Source of the DNA: an uncultured Selenomonadales bacterium
GTDB taxonomy: Bacteria > Bacillota > Negativicutes > Acidaminococcales > Acidaminococcaceae
Length of the DNA: 64,000 nucleotides
Direction: 5' to 3'
Assembly: GCA_900315345.1 (NCBI GenBank)
Contig: OMYP01000011.1
Span: forward strand, 1-64,000
Below are positions 24,718-33,693 of this stretch, piece by piece. The first letter of the stretch is position 1. The number at the start of each line of letters is the position of its first letter. The notes under the pieces are model-generated. The model was not told the origin of the DNA. It did not search any database and saw only the letters and a list, made by a program, of their open reading frames with translations. The translations under genes and the position numbers were made by a program.

Positions 24718-25749
24718 TCATTTCATAATTTCGGCAAATTTATCCTTTACCATCTTTTCTTCAACCGCCAGTTTATTCCAGTTGACTGACAGGGAATGAA
24801 TCAGCAGATTGTTGAGCTTTTGCGCTCCGGCAGGCTCCCGTACCCCGTATTTCACCGGGTGCATATAAGCCAGGCTCATGGCGCTCTGCCCTTCCTTACT
24901 CAGCCACCAGTCCACCAGCTTTTTAGCCCCCTCCGGATTTGCCGTATCCTTCATGATGCAAATATATCCGGGTACCAGTATGCTGCCTTCCTCCGGATAG
25001 ATGATGGTGGCGTTTACGCCCTGGGTCATTTTCTGCTTCAGGGTGTTTTCCTCCATAGTGATGGTAATGGGATATTCGCCCTTAGCAAATTTTTCCCGCA
25101 TTTCATTGGTTTTGCTTACCACTACGCCATTGGCCTTCAACTTCTGCCAATACTCCCAGCCGAACTTATCCGACAGGGCAGATACGGTTGCAAGCGCCGT
25201 TGCCGCAACTCTTGGATCCGGCATGGCTACCAGTCCTTTATACTTGGGATCCAGCAAGTCCTTCCAACTCTTGGGAGGTTCTTTTACCTTATCATTATTT
25301 ACAGCAATCACCATAGCGCTGAAACGGATAGGCGTGTACGCCCCGTCCGCGTCCACAGGCAGCGCCAGTTCCGCGGCTTCCGGGGACTTATAGTTCAGCA
25401 GTTTCCCTTCCTTCTTCATCTGCACATAGAAGCCCGGATCCGAAATCATTACAATATCTGCTTTTGCTTTGCCGCCTGCCAGTTCACCGGCAATCCGTTC
25501 CTTGACTTTTTCGCTGCCTTCCGTATGCCAGTCGACCTTGATTTCCTTCAACTGCTGTTCCACAACGGGCTTAGCCATTTCCTTTACCATCCCGTTATAA
25601 ACGGAGGTGTATACCGTCAGATTGGTTGCCGGCTTAGCCGCAGCCTTCTGTTCCTTCGGCGCCTTTTTTTCCGCGCCGCCGCAACCGGTAACAACCAGCA
25701 TTCCCACTGCCAGCAGGGAAGCCGCTATTCCTGCATAAAGCTTTTTCAT
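24718..25749 (-). CDS. Ferric-iron-type ABC substrate-binding lipoprotein
   Basis: 343 residues, an AfuA/FbpA-like binding protein (SBP_bac_6/13 class). It has a lipobox (VVTGC), a linker, then LTVYTSVYNG, a stretch ADIVMISDPG and the WKDLLDPKYKG segment typical of the family, which binds Fe3+, other oxyanion complexes or 2-aminoethylphosphonate. Start ATG at 25749 with AAAGGAG. No permease or ATPase gene is adjacent, so it is a lone component. A TTAG-N6-CTAA site lies beyond its 3' end, not in its promoter. Confidence 0.85.
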   Translation of the reverse strand: MKKLYAGIAASLLAVGMLVVTGCGGAEKKAPKEQKAAAKPATNLTVYTSVYNGMVKEMAKPVVEQQLKEIKVDWHTEGSEKVKERIAGELAGGKAKADIVMISDPGFYVQMKKEGKLLNYKSPEAAELALPVDADGAYTPIRFSAMVIAVNNDKVKEPPKSWKDLLDPKYKGLVAMPDPRVAATALATVSALSDKFGWEYWQKLKANGVVVSKTNEMREKFAKGEYPITITMEENTLKQKMTQGVNATIIYPEEGSILVPGYICIMKDTANPEGAKKLVDWWLSKEGQSAMSLAYMHPVKYGVREPAGAQKLNNLLIHSLSVNWNKLAVEEKMVKDKFAEIMK

Positions 25750-25833
25750 GGTCTTTACTCCTTTACATTGCACGATAACACTGTAAACAGCGCCCAACAT
25801 TTGAATGATTACTCATATGTTTCCTATGTGATG

Positions 25834-25862
25834 ATAGTAACATACTTTTTAGTGCTTGTAAA
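25834..25862 (-). promoter_or_regulatory. Promoter of the iron-type binding-protein gene
   Basis: Minus strand: -35 TTTACA (complement of 25857-25862), 17-bp spacer, -10 TACTAT (complement of 25834-25839). A GATAATAA stretch upstream faintly resembles one hexamer of a Fur box but is not convincing. Confidence 0.6.
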
Positions 25863-25887
25863 GAGTTATTATCAAAAGTAAATGAAA

Positions 25888-25926
25888 CACTCCGGAACGC
25901 AACATATTTTCCGCAAATCCGGAGTG
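25888..25926 (-). terminator. Hairpin after the UbiX-like gene
   Basis: A 9-bp stem, CACTCCGGA (25888-25896) with TCCGGAGTG (25918-25926), lies about 70 nt past the stop of the minus-strand gene ending at 25996. The trailing tract is only moderately T-rich. Confidence 0.55.
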
Positions 25927-25995
25927 CAGCAATTATTTTGTAAGAAACGCCCATGTACTCTGCAATTTATTCGAATTAATATTATTAAGTCAGTT

Positions 25996-26562
25996 CTACT
26001 GCTTTTCAGCCTCCCACGGCTTCATCTTTGCATATACCAGGCCAAATTGCATCAAAACTTTTCCTATTATATGGTGTATCTGATCTTCCACCGACGCCGC
26101 TCCGTTATAGAAGGTCAGCATCGGAGGTATAATCGTGCATCCGTACAGGGCCGCCTGCTCCATGTTATGCAGATGTATCTTGCCCAAAGGCATTTCACGG
26201 GGACACAGTACAACCCGCCGGTTTTCTTTCAGGCATACATCTGCTGCCCGCAACAGTAAGTTATCCGCATAACCTGATACTATGCCCGCCAGAGTCTTCA
26301 TGCTGCAAGGCAAAACGATCATGCCATCTGTAATGAAAGTACCGCTGGCAATGGAAGCCGCCACTTCTTCTTCTCCATACATCATATCAGCCAGAGATGT
26401 CAAAGCGGTTAAAGGCAGATTGGTTTCATAATCCCATGTCACCTTTGCCGCCTTTGTAACTACCAGATGAACCTGACACTCCGTAACCTCTTTCAATGCC
26501 TGCAACAGATAATAACTCATGATTACACCGGAGGCACCGGTAACCCCAACAATAATACGCAT
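25996..26562 (-). CDS. ubiX: UbiX-family flavin prenyltransferase
   Basis: 188 residues. A Rossmann-like flavoprotein that joins dimethylallyl phosphate to FMN to make prenyl-FMN, the cofactor of UbiD decarboxylases. Seen: IVGVTGASG at the N-terminus (FMN phosphate loop), LPCSMKTLAGI, and CPREMPLGKIHLHNM near the prenyl site. The ATG at 26562 is chosen because the open frame ahead of it lacks a ribosome site and the family starts here. It follows the UbiD gene by about 120 nt, so cofactor supply and enzyme are made together. Confidence 0.9.
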   Translation of the reverse strand: MRIIVGVTGASGVIMSYYLLQALKEVTECQVHLVVTKAAKVTWDYETNLPLTALTSLADMMYGEEEVAASIASGTFITDGMIVLPCSMKTLAGIVSGYADNLLLRAADVCLKENRRVVLCPREMPLGKIHLHNMEQAALYGCTIIPPMLTFYNGAASVEDQIHHIIGKVLMQFGLVYAKMKPWEAEKQ

Positions 26563-26681
26563 TTCAACCTTCTTCCGCCCGGGCAGAAAAAAGAACATGC
26601 CGGGCTTTTCTGTTTTAAATAACCGGATTCAATATTCATTTTTAAGAAAATGACGGTTCGTTCAGGGGTTTTCACTTTATC

Positions 26682-28022
26682 CTATACAATATCGTACCGG
26701 CTCAAATCCACATCCTGGAATGCTACTTTTTTGTTACGTTCCTCCTGTCCCGGCTTCACGGTACAGTCAAAGCCAAACTTCGTTCCCACACTGTAATCCG
26801 TTGCCGGGTTCAGTTCGTGACAGGCCGCGTGTTTTATGACTACCATATCTTCCGCAACATTGCAACGTGTGGTAATAGCCCGCATTACATCTTCTGCATC
26901 AAAAATATCCACGTCCGAATTAACTACCGTAACCATGCTCATGGGCGGGAAAGCTGCAAAAGCTGCAAGAATAGCATTCTTCCCCATTCCGGGCCGGGTA
27001 GGTTCCATCTGGACAACACAACCGAAGAAACCGCAGTTGCCGTGGGACAAGTGTACGTTTTTCACACCGCCAACCATTTTTGATACTGCGGCCAGAATCG
27101 CCGCTTCCGCCGTGCAGCCTACAGAATTCCAAACTTCCTTCCCCGGCAACAGGGTGGACATAATAGGCTCTTTCCGGTTTGTTATGGCTGTAACGTCCAC
27201 CACCCACCGGTCATCTCTCTGGGCGTAAAAGCCGCTGACCTCTCCAAATGGACCTTCGGGTTCCCGGATATCGGGAAGCATCCGCCCCTCAATGACCACT
27301 TCCGCATCGGCCAGACCTTCCACTTCAACCGTTTTGCTACGGGATAACCGTACCGCTTCGCCCCCGTTCAGGGCGGCCGCGACTCCCAATTCATCTTCGT
27401 CGATGCCGGTACCAGGATACGTAGCGCACACATACACTGCAGGGTCCACCCCATTGTTAATAGTTATTTCCAATGGCTGCCCTTTCGCCTCGGCCCGTTC
27501 ATAATAGCTGCGCAGGTGCCGCCCCACATCCATCAACATGGCCAGACGGTTTTCCCCGGTGATCATCATGCGGTGGATCGAAGTATTGCGAACGCCGGTA
27601 TCCGGGTCTTTGGCAATAACAATACAGTTGCTGAAATAGGCGCCTCCGTCTTCCAGGGCCAGGGTAGGTACAGTAAGTTCGTACAGATTGGGCGCCAGAG
27701 TAACTTCTTCCTGGCAGGGCGGATTATCCACAACTATTGGCGGCACCGGTTTTTCCTGAAAACTCTTTCCGGCTCTGGCAAAAAATCCCGGAACATCCCC
27801 TGCCTTTATGCCAAACAGGGAACCGATGACGTCCCGGTTCCACCACAACCCGCAGGCAACAGGATATTTTTGTCCTCTGACTTTGTCAAAGACAACTACC
27901 TTCTCTTTTCCTTCAAATTTTTTGGCAATACCTGCAAGTTCATGAACCGGGTTCACTTCACTTTTTACGTGAACTACCTTTCCCTGCCGTTCCAGCATGG
28001 CAATGACACTTCGAAAATCCAT
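26682..28022 (-). CDS. UbiD-family prenyl-FMN-dependent decarboxylase
   Basis: 446 residues. UbiD enzymes reversibly decarboxylate aromatic or alpha,beta-unsaturated acids using prenyl-FMN. The conserved Arg region (TSIHRMM) and the Glu pair in EPEGPFGEV are present, along with the N-terminal VVFDKVRG and the C-terminal trimer region. The ATG at 28022 follows GGAGGGG. Paired with the downstream ubiX-type gene. The substrate is not evident; there are no menaquinone or phenol genes nearby, and the trp operon ends just upstream on the same strand. Confidence 0.9.
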   Translation of the reverse strand: MDFRSVIAMLERQGKVVHVKSEVNPVHELAGIAKKFEGKEKVVVFDKVRGQKYPVACGLWWNRDVIGSLFGIKAGDVPGFFARAGKSFQEKPVPPIVVDNPPCQEEVTLAPNLYELTVPTLALEDGGAYFSNCIVIAKDPDTGVRNTSIHRMMITGENRLAMLMDVGRHLRSYYERAEAKGQPLEITINNGVDPAVYVCATYPGTGIDEDELGVAAALNGGEAVRLSRSKTVEVEGLADAEVVIEGRMLPDIREPEGPFGEVSGFYAQRDDRWVVDVTAITNRKEPIMSTLLPGKEVWNSVGCTAEAAILAAVSKMVGGVKNVHLSHGNCGFFGCVVQMEPTRPGMGKNAILAAFAAFPPMSMVTVVNSDVDIFDAEDVMRAITTRCNVAEDMVVIKHAACHELNPATDYSVGTKFGFDCTVKPGQEERNKKVAFQDVDLSRYDIV

Positions 28023-28150
28023 GTCGATCCCCTCCAAAATATTACATATTATGAACACAAATAACCCATCGACCTATAATGCTTCAGCAATTCTGAAGAC
28101 CTTTGGTATACAGTCGTTCTATCATTCATTATTGTAAAAGCCATTGCTTT

Positions 28151-28936
28151 TTAATCCTCGCAATGCTTCACTGCGTCCGCCATTTTCTTTACATATTCTT
28201 TTACCGGTTCCACACAGTCCCTTCCATATTGGGCGATAATCTTGATAATGGCGCTTCCCACGATAGCTCCATCGCTGAGGCGGGCCATTTCAGCCGCCTG
28301 TTCCGGCGTAGCGATACCGAAACCTACGGCTGCAGGAGTGTCTGTTACTTGCCGGATTTTTTTGTAAATAGTACCGATATCCGTTGTAATCTCGCTACGC
28401 ACGCCGGTGACCCCCAGACTGGAAACGATATACACATACCCTTTGGCGTCTCTGGCGATCCGCTGGATACGGTCTTCCGAGGTAGGGGCAATCATAGTAA
28501 TGCGGTCCACCCCGTATTTATCACAGGCTTCTTCCAGTTCCCCCCGTTCTTCGTAGGGAACATCCGGCACGATAGTTCCGTCTACCCCCACTTCAGCGCA
28601 ACGGGCATAAAACTTATCTGTACCGTAGTGGAATATAGGGTTGGCGTAGGTCAGGAATACCAGGGGTATATCCGTTTCTTTCCGAACCTCCTTGATCATA
28701 TCAAAGACCTTATCCGTAGTACAGCCTGCGGAAAGTGCCCGCAGATCGGCTTCCTGGATAACCGGCCCCTCCGCCATGGGATCACTGAAGGGGATTCCCA
28801 GCTCGATCAGCGTGGCCCCCGCTTCTTCCATAGCTAAAATCAGCTTTTTCGTTGTTTCCAGATCCGGATCCCCTGCTGTAATAAAGGGAACAAATATCTT
28901 TCTGTGCTGCCTCAACACGGCTGCTAACTTACTCAT
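28151..28936 (-). CDS. trpA: Tryptophan synthase alpha chain
   Basis: 261 residues, TIM barrel that cleaves indole-3-glycerol phosphate to indole and glyceraldehyde 3-phosphate. The catalytic Glu is in [13 protein letters not shown], the catalytic Asp in VPDVPYEE, and phosphate is bound by GVTGVR and GFGIATPEQ. Starts at the ATG at 28936, overlapping the trpB stop by 8 nt (ATGAGTAA), so the two subunits are translationally coupled. Last gene of the trp operon. Confidence 0.95.
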   Translation of the reverse strand: MSKLAAVLRQHRKIFVPFITAGDPDLETTKKLILAMEEAGATLIELGIPFSDPMAEGPVIQEADLRALSAGCTTDKVFDMIKEVRKETDIPLVFLTYANPIFHYGTDKFYARCAEVGVDGTIVPDVPYEERGELEEACDKYGVDRITMIAPTSEDRIQRIARDAKGYVYIVSSLGVTGVRSEITTDIGTIYKKIRQVTDTPAAVGFGIATPEQAAEMARLSDGAIVGSAIIKIIAQYGRDCVEPVKEYVKKMADAVKHCED

Positions 28937-30113
28937 GCAAATCCCTCCCCAGATATCTGGCAATGGCTGCCACGTCTTTATCTCCCCTGCCAGAGAGATT
29001 GACCACGATAATTTTATCTTTATCCATAGTAGGCGCTAACTTCATGGCATACGCCAGTGCATGGGCGCTCTCCACCGCAGGAATGATGCCTTCCGTTTTT
29101 GACAGGTACATAAAAGCGTCCACGGATTCCTGATCCGTAGCGGGCACATATTCTGCCCTTCCAATATCGTGGAGATAGGCGTGTTCCGGCCCAATACCCG
29201 GATAATCCAGTCCGGCAGATATGGAATACACGGGAGCGATCTGTCCGTACTCATCCTGCAGGAACAGGGACTTCATACCGTGAAAGATGCCTTCTGATCC
29301 CCGGGCGATGGTAGCCGCCGTCCGCTCCGTGTCCACCCCTTCCCCTGCGGCTTCCACACCAATGAGCCGCACGCTGGTATCCGGTATGAAATCATAGAAC
29401 AGCCCCATGGCGTTGGAACCACCCCCTACACAGGCGATGACCGCATCCGGAAGCCGTCCTTCTTTTTCCAGCATCTGGGCTTTAACTTCTTCCCCGATAA
29501 CCTTCTGGAAATCCCGCACCATTTCCGGATAGGGATGTGGACCCATAACCGACCCCAGTACATAGTAAGTATCCTGTACCCGGGCCGTCCATACCCGCAG
29601 GGCTTCGTTGACAGCATCCTTCAGGGTGCCTGTACCGGTGGTTACAGGAACGACCTTTGAGCCCAGCAGTTCCATGCGGAATACATTGAGAGCCTGGCGT
29701 TCGCAGTCTTCCTTTCCCATGTAAACGGTGCATTCCATCCCCATCAGGGCTGCCACCGTGGCCGTTGCCACGCCGTGCTGCCCGGCTCCAGTCTCCGCGA
29801 TGACGTGTTTCTTTCCCATGCGTTGGGCCAGCAGACACTGGCCTAGCACATTGTTGATCTTATGGGCGCCGGTATGGTTCAGGTCTTCCCGTTTCAGGTA
29901 AATTTTTGCACCGCCAAGATCCTTCGTCATTTTTTCTGCGTAATACAGCATGCTGGGGCGGTTAGCGTAATCCCGGTACAATTGCCGCAGTTCAGCCCAA
30001 AAAGTTTCATCGTTCTTGTAAAACTCATACGCTTTTTCCAGTTCCAGCACTGCGTTCATCAGTGTTTCCGGAATGTACTGGCCACCGTGGATACCGAATC
30101 TTCCTTTTGTCAT
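28929..30113 (-). CDS. trpB: Tryptophan synthase beta chain
   Basis: 394 residues, PLP enzyme joining indole and serine. The PLP lysine is in HTGAHKINN, the phosphate-binding loop in GGGSNAMG, and the ammonia/serine site in ETGAGQHG. The ATG at 30113 follows AAGGAAG. An open frame continues 23 codons upstream into the palindromic repeat at 30157, but the family begins here. Separated from trpF by that repeat. Confidence 0.95.
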   Translation of the reverse strand: MTKGRFGIHGGQYIPETLMNAVLELEKAYEFYKNDETFWAELRQLYRDYANRPSMLYYAEKMTKDLGGAKIYLKREDLNHTGAHKINNVLGQCLLAQRMGKKHVIAETGAGQHGVATATVAALMGMECTVYMGKEDCERQALNVFRMELLGSKVVPVTTGTGTLKDAVNEALRVWTARVQDTYYVLGSVMGPHPYPEMVRDFQKVIGEEVKAQMLEKEGRLPDAVIACVGGGSNAMGLFYDFIPDTSVRLIGVEAAGEGVDTERTAATIARGSEGIFHGMKSLFLQDEYGQIAPVYSISAGLDYPGIGPEHAYLHDIGRAEYVPATDQESVDAFMYLSKTEGIIPAVESAHALAYAMKLAPTMDKDKIIVVNLSGRGDKDVAAIARYLGRDLHE

Positions 30114-30156
30114 GGTATGCTTCCTTTCTGTTATGTAAAATTGAAGTTTGTGTTCA

Positions 30157-30312
30157 TAAGTTATGCTGTCAGGCAAAGGCATCGCAAACCCGTCACCGAT
30201 TGCTATTCCATGGACTCATTCGCCTGTGGCTTCGAACGGCGAATTTCATCTCATGGAATAACGCAATCGCCTCCGACGGTTTGCTCATGCCTTTTCCTGA
30301 CAGCATAACTTA
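30157..30312. repeat. Palindromic intergenic element inside the trp operon (full copy)
   Basis: A 156-bp element with 17-bp perfect terminal inverted repeats (TAAGTTATGCTGTCAGG at 30157-30173; its inverse at 30296-30312). The imperfect pairing continues inward for most of its length (for example CGATTGC with GCAATCG and ATTCCATG with CATGGAAT), so the whole can fold into one long hairpin. Its first 80 bp recur exactly at 41324-41403. It lies between trpF and trpB. It resembles a MITE or bacterial interspersed palindrome; no target duplication is clear. Confidence 0.85.
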
Positions 30313-30329
30313 GACACATAAATTCTGAT

Positions 30330-30983
30330 TTATCCATATCGAATCACATTCATGAATTTTTCCATTTTCAAAGAATCTTTAAAACCGTTAGTCTCAATAC
30401 CACTAGATACATCTATTCCATAAAAGAATGGGGTCAATGCAGCATCTGCCTGAACTTCCTGCACGATATCCGAAACGTTTTCCGAATCCAGTCCCCCGGC
30501 AAGGAAAAATGGTTTGTCTATGTTAAGACCATTTAATAAGGAAAGGGAAAAGGTTTTTCCGGTTCCTCCATAGGTATCGGGAAAGAATGTATCGAAAAGG
30601 TAATAATCCGCAAGGCCGGCCTGTGCTATAAGTTCCGCATTCTGTTCTGCCCCACCCGGCTGAAGCCGGATCGCTTTAATGATTTTTGCCTTTGTCAGTT
30701 TTTTCAATTTCTCAATATAGTCTGCATTTTCATCCCCGTGCAGCTGCAGCATGTCGACAATACCGCTGTTTGCAAGAAAAGCAGCTTCTTCAACATGCAT
30801 ATTGACCAGCACTCCTACTGTTTTAATGTCTTTATCCAATATTAATTTAAAATAAGAAGCCTGTTCCAACGTAACCTGCCGTTTGCTTTTTGCAAGCACA
30901 AAGCCTGCAAAATCCGGTTTCAGCCTATTGACTGCTTCTACATCTTCTGCTCTGCGTATACCGCAGAATTTAACCTTAACCAT
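30330..30983 (-). CDS. trpF: Phosphoribosylanthranilate isomerase
   Basis: 217 residues, TIM barrel for the Amadori rearrangement in tryptophan synthesis. The catalytic Cys is in KFCGIRR at the N-terminus, the catalytic Asp in YYLFDTFF, and the phosphate loop in FFLAGGL. The ATG at 30983 is chosen because GAGG lies 6 nt before it and it overlaps the trpC stop by 8 nt; an ATG at 30995 also exists. Confidence 0.94.
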   Translation of the reverse strand: MVKVKFCGIRRAEDVEAVNRLKPDFAGFVLAKSKRQVTLEQASYFKLILDKDIKTVGVLVNMHVEEAAFLANSGIVDMLQLHGDENADYIEKLKKLTKAKIIKAIRLQPGGAEQNAELIAQAGLADYYLFDTFFPDTYGGTGKTFSLSLLNGLNIDKPFFLAGGLDSENVSDIVQEVQADAALTPFFYGIDVSSGIETNGFKDSLKMEKFMNVIRYG

Positions 30984-31785
30984 ATTCTGCCTCATGCCTT
31001 AACGCATTCTTGAACCTTTCCAGCATCCCACACGGGTCTCCGCTTCGCATCAATGTTTCTCCAATCAAAACGCCATTAAATTCCGCTTCTTTCAGCCTGC
31101 GGATATCTCCTTCTGTCCGGATACCGCTTTCCGCAACACAGATTTTGTCTGCCGGAATTTCTTTCCGCAACCCCAGACAGGTGTTCATATCCACAGAAAA
31201 ATCCTTCAGGTTACGGTTATTGATACCGATAATTACAGCCCCGCTCTGCAACGCAGTTTCTACTTCCCCGGCATCATGGGTTTCCACCAGGGAGTCCAGA
31301 CCCACACTTTCCGCCGCCAGCCGGTATTCTTTCAACTGCGTCGGGGACAGGATTGCGCAGATCAGTAAAACCGACGCCGCCCCCAGTATCTTTGCTTCGT
31401 AAATCTGGTAAAGGCTTACTGTAAAATCCTTACGCAACACCGGAATGGAGACCCGTTCTGCTATTTCCTTCAGATATTTATCCGAGCCCAGAAAATATTC
31501 CGGTTCCGTAAGGCAGGAAATCGCCGCTGCACCACCTTTTTCATAGGCTTTCGCGATATCCAGATAGGGAAACTCTTTTACAATCATTCCTTTAGACGGC
31601 GATGCCTTTTTGCATTCGCAGATAAAATTCAGGCCCGGTTGTTGAAGGCTTTTCATAAATTTTTTGGCAAAATTTTCATTTTTATAAATCAGTTCCGCTT
31701 CTTCCCGCACAGCCGCAAATCCTTTTTTCTTTTCAAGGACTGCCACACGCTCTTTTGCCGCATTCGCCAATGTATCTAAAATCAC
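30976..31785 (-). CDS. trpC: Indole-3-glycerol phosphate synthase
   Basis: 269 residues, TIM barrel closing the indole ring. Seen: the catalytic Lys in FICECKKASPSKG, the Glu/Asn pair in GINNRNL, and the C-terminal phosphate site VAESGI and GVLIGETLM. It follows trpD by 2 nt and overlaps trpF, so the operon is tightly coupled. Confidence 0.95.
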   Translation of the reverse strand: MILDTLANAAKERVAVLEKKKGFAAVREEAELIYKNENFAKKFMKSLQQPGLNFICECKKASPSKGMIVKEFPYLDIAKAYEKGGAAAISCLTEPEYFLGSDKYLKEIAERVSIPVLRKDFTVSLYQIYEAKILGAASVLLICAILSPTQLKEYRLAAESVGLDSLVETHDAGEVETALQSGAVIIGINNRNLKDFSVDMNTCLGLRKEIPADKICVAESGIRTEGDIRRLKEAEFNGVLIGETLMRSGDPCGMLERFKNALRHEAEYG

Positions 31786-31787
31786 GA

Positions 31788-32813
31788 TTATTCCTCCGGC
31801 CGGTTGCTTGCTTCTACAAACTTCTCCAGCGTATCCAGCGCCCTGCCTGAATCAATCAGCTCCGCAGCAAGGTCTATACCTTCTTTCATGGTGGCAGCCT
31901 TACTGCCGATATACAGAGCGGCCCCTGCATTCAGTAACACTGCATTACGCTTGTGGCTCTTTTCCCCCTGTAATATTTTGCGGGTAATCCGGGCATTTTC
32001 TTCCGGCGTACCGCCTTTCAGTTCTTCCTTGCTGCAACGCGTAAAGCCAAAATCTTCCGGTGCAATCGTATATGATTTATACCAGCCATCCTGTATTTCA
32101 CAAATAGTGGTCGGTGAGCTAAGGGAAATTTCATCCAGCTTGTCCTGGCCATACACTACCATGCCCCGCTTTACCCCAAGACTGGTCAGCACCCGTGCCA
32201 GAGGTTCCGCCAGGTATCCGTCATACACCCCCAGCAGCTGCATGGATGGGGATGTCGGGTTGGTAAGGGGCCCCAAAATATTAAACACTGTCCGGAAACC
32301 CAGCTCTTTACGGATTGGGCCCACATACTTCATGGAAGTATGGTATTTCTGTGCAAAGAAAAAGCACATGCCTACTTCCTTTAACAGTTCCACGCACCTT
32401 GCCGGACTTTGGTTGATGTTCACGCCTAACGCTTCCAGGCAGTCCGCCGTTCCGCACAGGGAAGAAGCCGCCCGGTTCCCGTGTTTGGCCACCTTCATAC
32501 CTCCTGCCGCCGCAACCAGTGCTGACGTAGTAGAAATATTAAAACTCTGTGCATTGTCCCCACCGGTGCCCACGATTTCAAACACATCCATACCTGTATC
32601 AACCCTTGTTGCATGGGCCCGCATGGCAGCCGCACATCCGGCGATTTCATCCGTAGTCTCCGCCCGGGCGCTTTTGGTAGACAGCGCTGCCAGGAACGCC
32701 GCATTTTGCGTTGGCGTAGTTTCCCCGCTCATGATCTCGTTCATTACAGTATAGGCTTCTTCATAAGTAAGGTCTTCCTTGCTGACGATTTTGACAATGG
32801 CTTCCTTGATCAT
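31788..32813 (-). CDS. trpD: Anthranilate phosphoribosyltransferase
   Basis: 341 residues, transfers phosphoribose from PRPP to anthranilate. The PRPP motif [11 protein letters not shown], the KHGNRAASS anthranilate segment and the acidic metal site are present. The ATG at 32813 follows GAGGGGG. A longer open frame runs back through the T-box leader but is non-coding. First gene of the operon; the anthranilate synthase genes trpE and trpG are absent from the window. Confidence 0.95.
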   Translation of the reverse strand: MIKEAIVKIVSKEDLTYEEAYTVMNEIMSGETTPTQNAAFLAALSTKSARAETTDEIAGCAAAMRAHATRVDTGMDVFEIVGTGGDNAQSFNISTTSALVAAAGGMKVAKHGNRAASSLCGTADCLEALGVNINQSPARCVELLKEVGMCFFFAQKYHTSMKYVGPIRKELGFRTVFNILGPLTNPTSPSMQLLGVYDGYLAEPLARVLTSLGVKRGMVVYGQDKLDEISLSSPTTICEIQDGWYKSYTIAPEDFGFTRCSKEELKGGTPEENARITRKILQGEKSHKRNAVLLNAGAALYIGSKAATMKEGIDLAAELIDSGRALDTLEKFVEASNRPEE

Positions 32814-32949
32814 ATCGTTTACCCCCTCACAATGGTTTTGAATAAAGACCTTGCTTTTATCTGTGCGACTGATACTGTCAAAGAATTGCCGACGAATCAT
32901 TTCTTTATAGTATCCTCTGCCATTACAGGTTCTTCTGTATTCCCAAAAG

Positions 32950-33285
32950 TCCAAACAAAAAACCTGTCCTCGCATATCACAAGGACAGGTCAAAATTTTA
33001 AACCTGCGGTACCACCTTGATTCACGGCTTGCGCCGTGCCCTCTGCAGATGCCAACACATCCTCCTTCCCTAACGCGGACGAAACGTTGCGTCATACTCC
33101 CGATATACCTTCCGGCATCGCTGGCTGATCCACTGCGATACTGTACCTTTCCCGGTTTCAGCGCACCCTCAACGGTCCATTTACCAACCAGCTTCTCTGC
33201 CCGGCTCCCAGCCCCCCGGACTCTCTGTAAGCGCTTATATTGGCTTGATCTCCGTCTCAACGGTTTTGTGGTCAATATTCACTTT
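32950..33285 (-). ncRNA. T-box leader of the trp operon
   Basis: On the minus strand the leader contains the T-box sequence AAGGTGGTACCGC (complement of 33006-33018), followed by a terminator: 9-bp stem AGGACAGGT/ACCTGTCCT (32961-32989) and a T run. Upstream lie stem-I elements such as AGAGAG and GCTGGGAGCC. A UGG triplet followed by A (complement of 33130-33132) sits where the specifier should be, matching tRNA-Trp. Uncharged tRNA-Trp would stabilise the antiterminator and turn on trpDCFBA. The specifier assignment is by eye. Confidence 0.9.
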
Positions 33286-33291
33286 AGGTGC

Positions 33292-33320
33292 AGTTTAGCA
33301 CCGGAAAGCGTTTCCGTCAA
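33292..33320 (-). promoter_or_regulatory. trp operon promoter with palindromic spacer
   Basis: Minus strand: -35 TTGACG (complement of 33315-33320), 17-bp spacer, -10 TAAACT (complement of 33292-33297). The spacer contains CGGAAACGCTTTCCG (33302-33316), a 6-3-6 dyad resembling a LacI/CcpA-family cre site. Transcription would start just before the T-box leader. Confidence 0.55.
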
Positions 33321-33472
33321 ACTTTTTTTGATTATGCAGGTGAATTTTTATAATTTTATTTACAAGTGTAACGTATGTTACGATTTTTTCAAAAATTACT
33401 TTTAGAACTTATAATCCGGAAAAGAAAAAATATTTGAAAAAGCCTGATACGGATTTATAACAGCAAAAATAT

Positions 33473-33502
33473 TTGTTATAATATGACAGGATTGTTTATA
33501 AT
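33473..33502 (+). promoter_or_regulatory. glyA promoter(s)
   Basis: Two TATAAT boxes, at 33477-33482 and 33497-33502. The second has TTGTTA (33473-33478) at 18-bp spacing as its -35. Transcription would begin near 33509, giving a leader of about 185 nt. Confidence 0.55.
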
Positions 33503-33526
33503 GCAAATCTGTTTTACAGAGCTGTA

Positions 33527-33640
33527 GAAAGAAAATTTTCTTCTCTGGTCCGAAAACATTTTACAGGTGAACTTCAGCCTGTTGAACACTGAAAAGCGAA
33601 AACGACTGCAGGGCGCAGAAAAGATGCGCACACGCAGTTT
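33527..33640 (+). other. Structured leader of glyA, type not recognised
   Basis: Three potential stems: AGAA-rich dyad around 33527-33547, ACAGG/CCTGT around 33563-33582, and a nested hairpin ACTGC (33605-33609)/GCAGT (33634-33638) enclosing GCGCA (33613-33617)/TGCGC (33625-33629). It does not match, by eye, the ZTP, glycine, THF or SAM riboswitch patterns often found before glyA. Confidence 0.4.
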
Positions 33641-33693
33641 ATGGATTATAAAATGAATTTTTTTGCTTTATGTATTAAAGAAAGGGGAACTGT

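Noticed and set aside
25863-25885. Fur box before the iron-type binding-protein gene
   Set aside because: Only one GATAAT hexamer is visible and no second or third repeat.
30114-30182. 23-codon N-terminal extension of trpB
   Set aside because: It reads into the palindromic repeat, and the TrpB family starts at the ATG at 30113 with a good AAGGAAG.
32814-33275. 154-codon N-terminal extension of trpD
   Set aside because: This stretch is the T-box leader and terminator; the real ATG at 32813 has a strong ribosome site.
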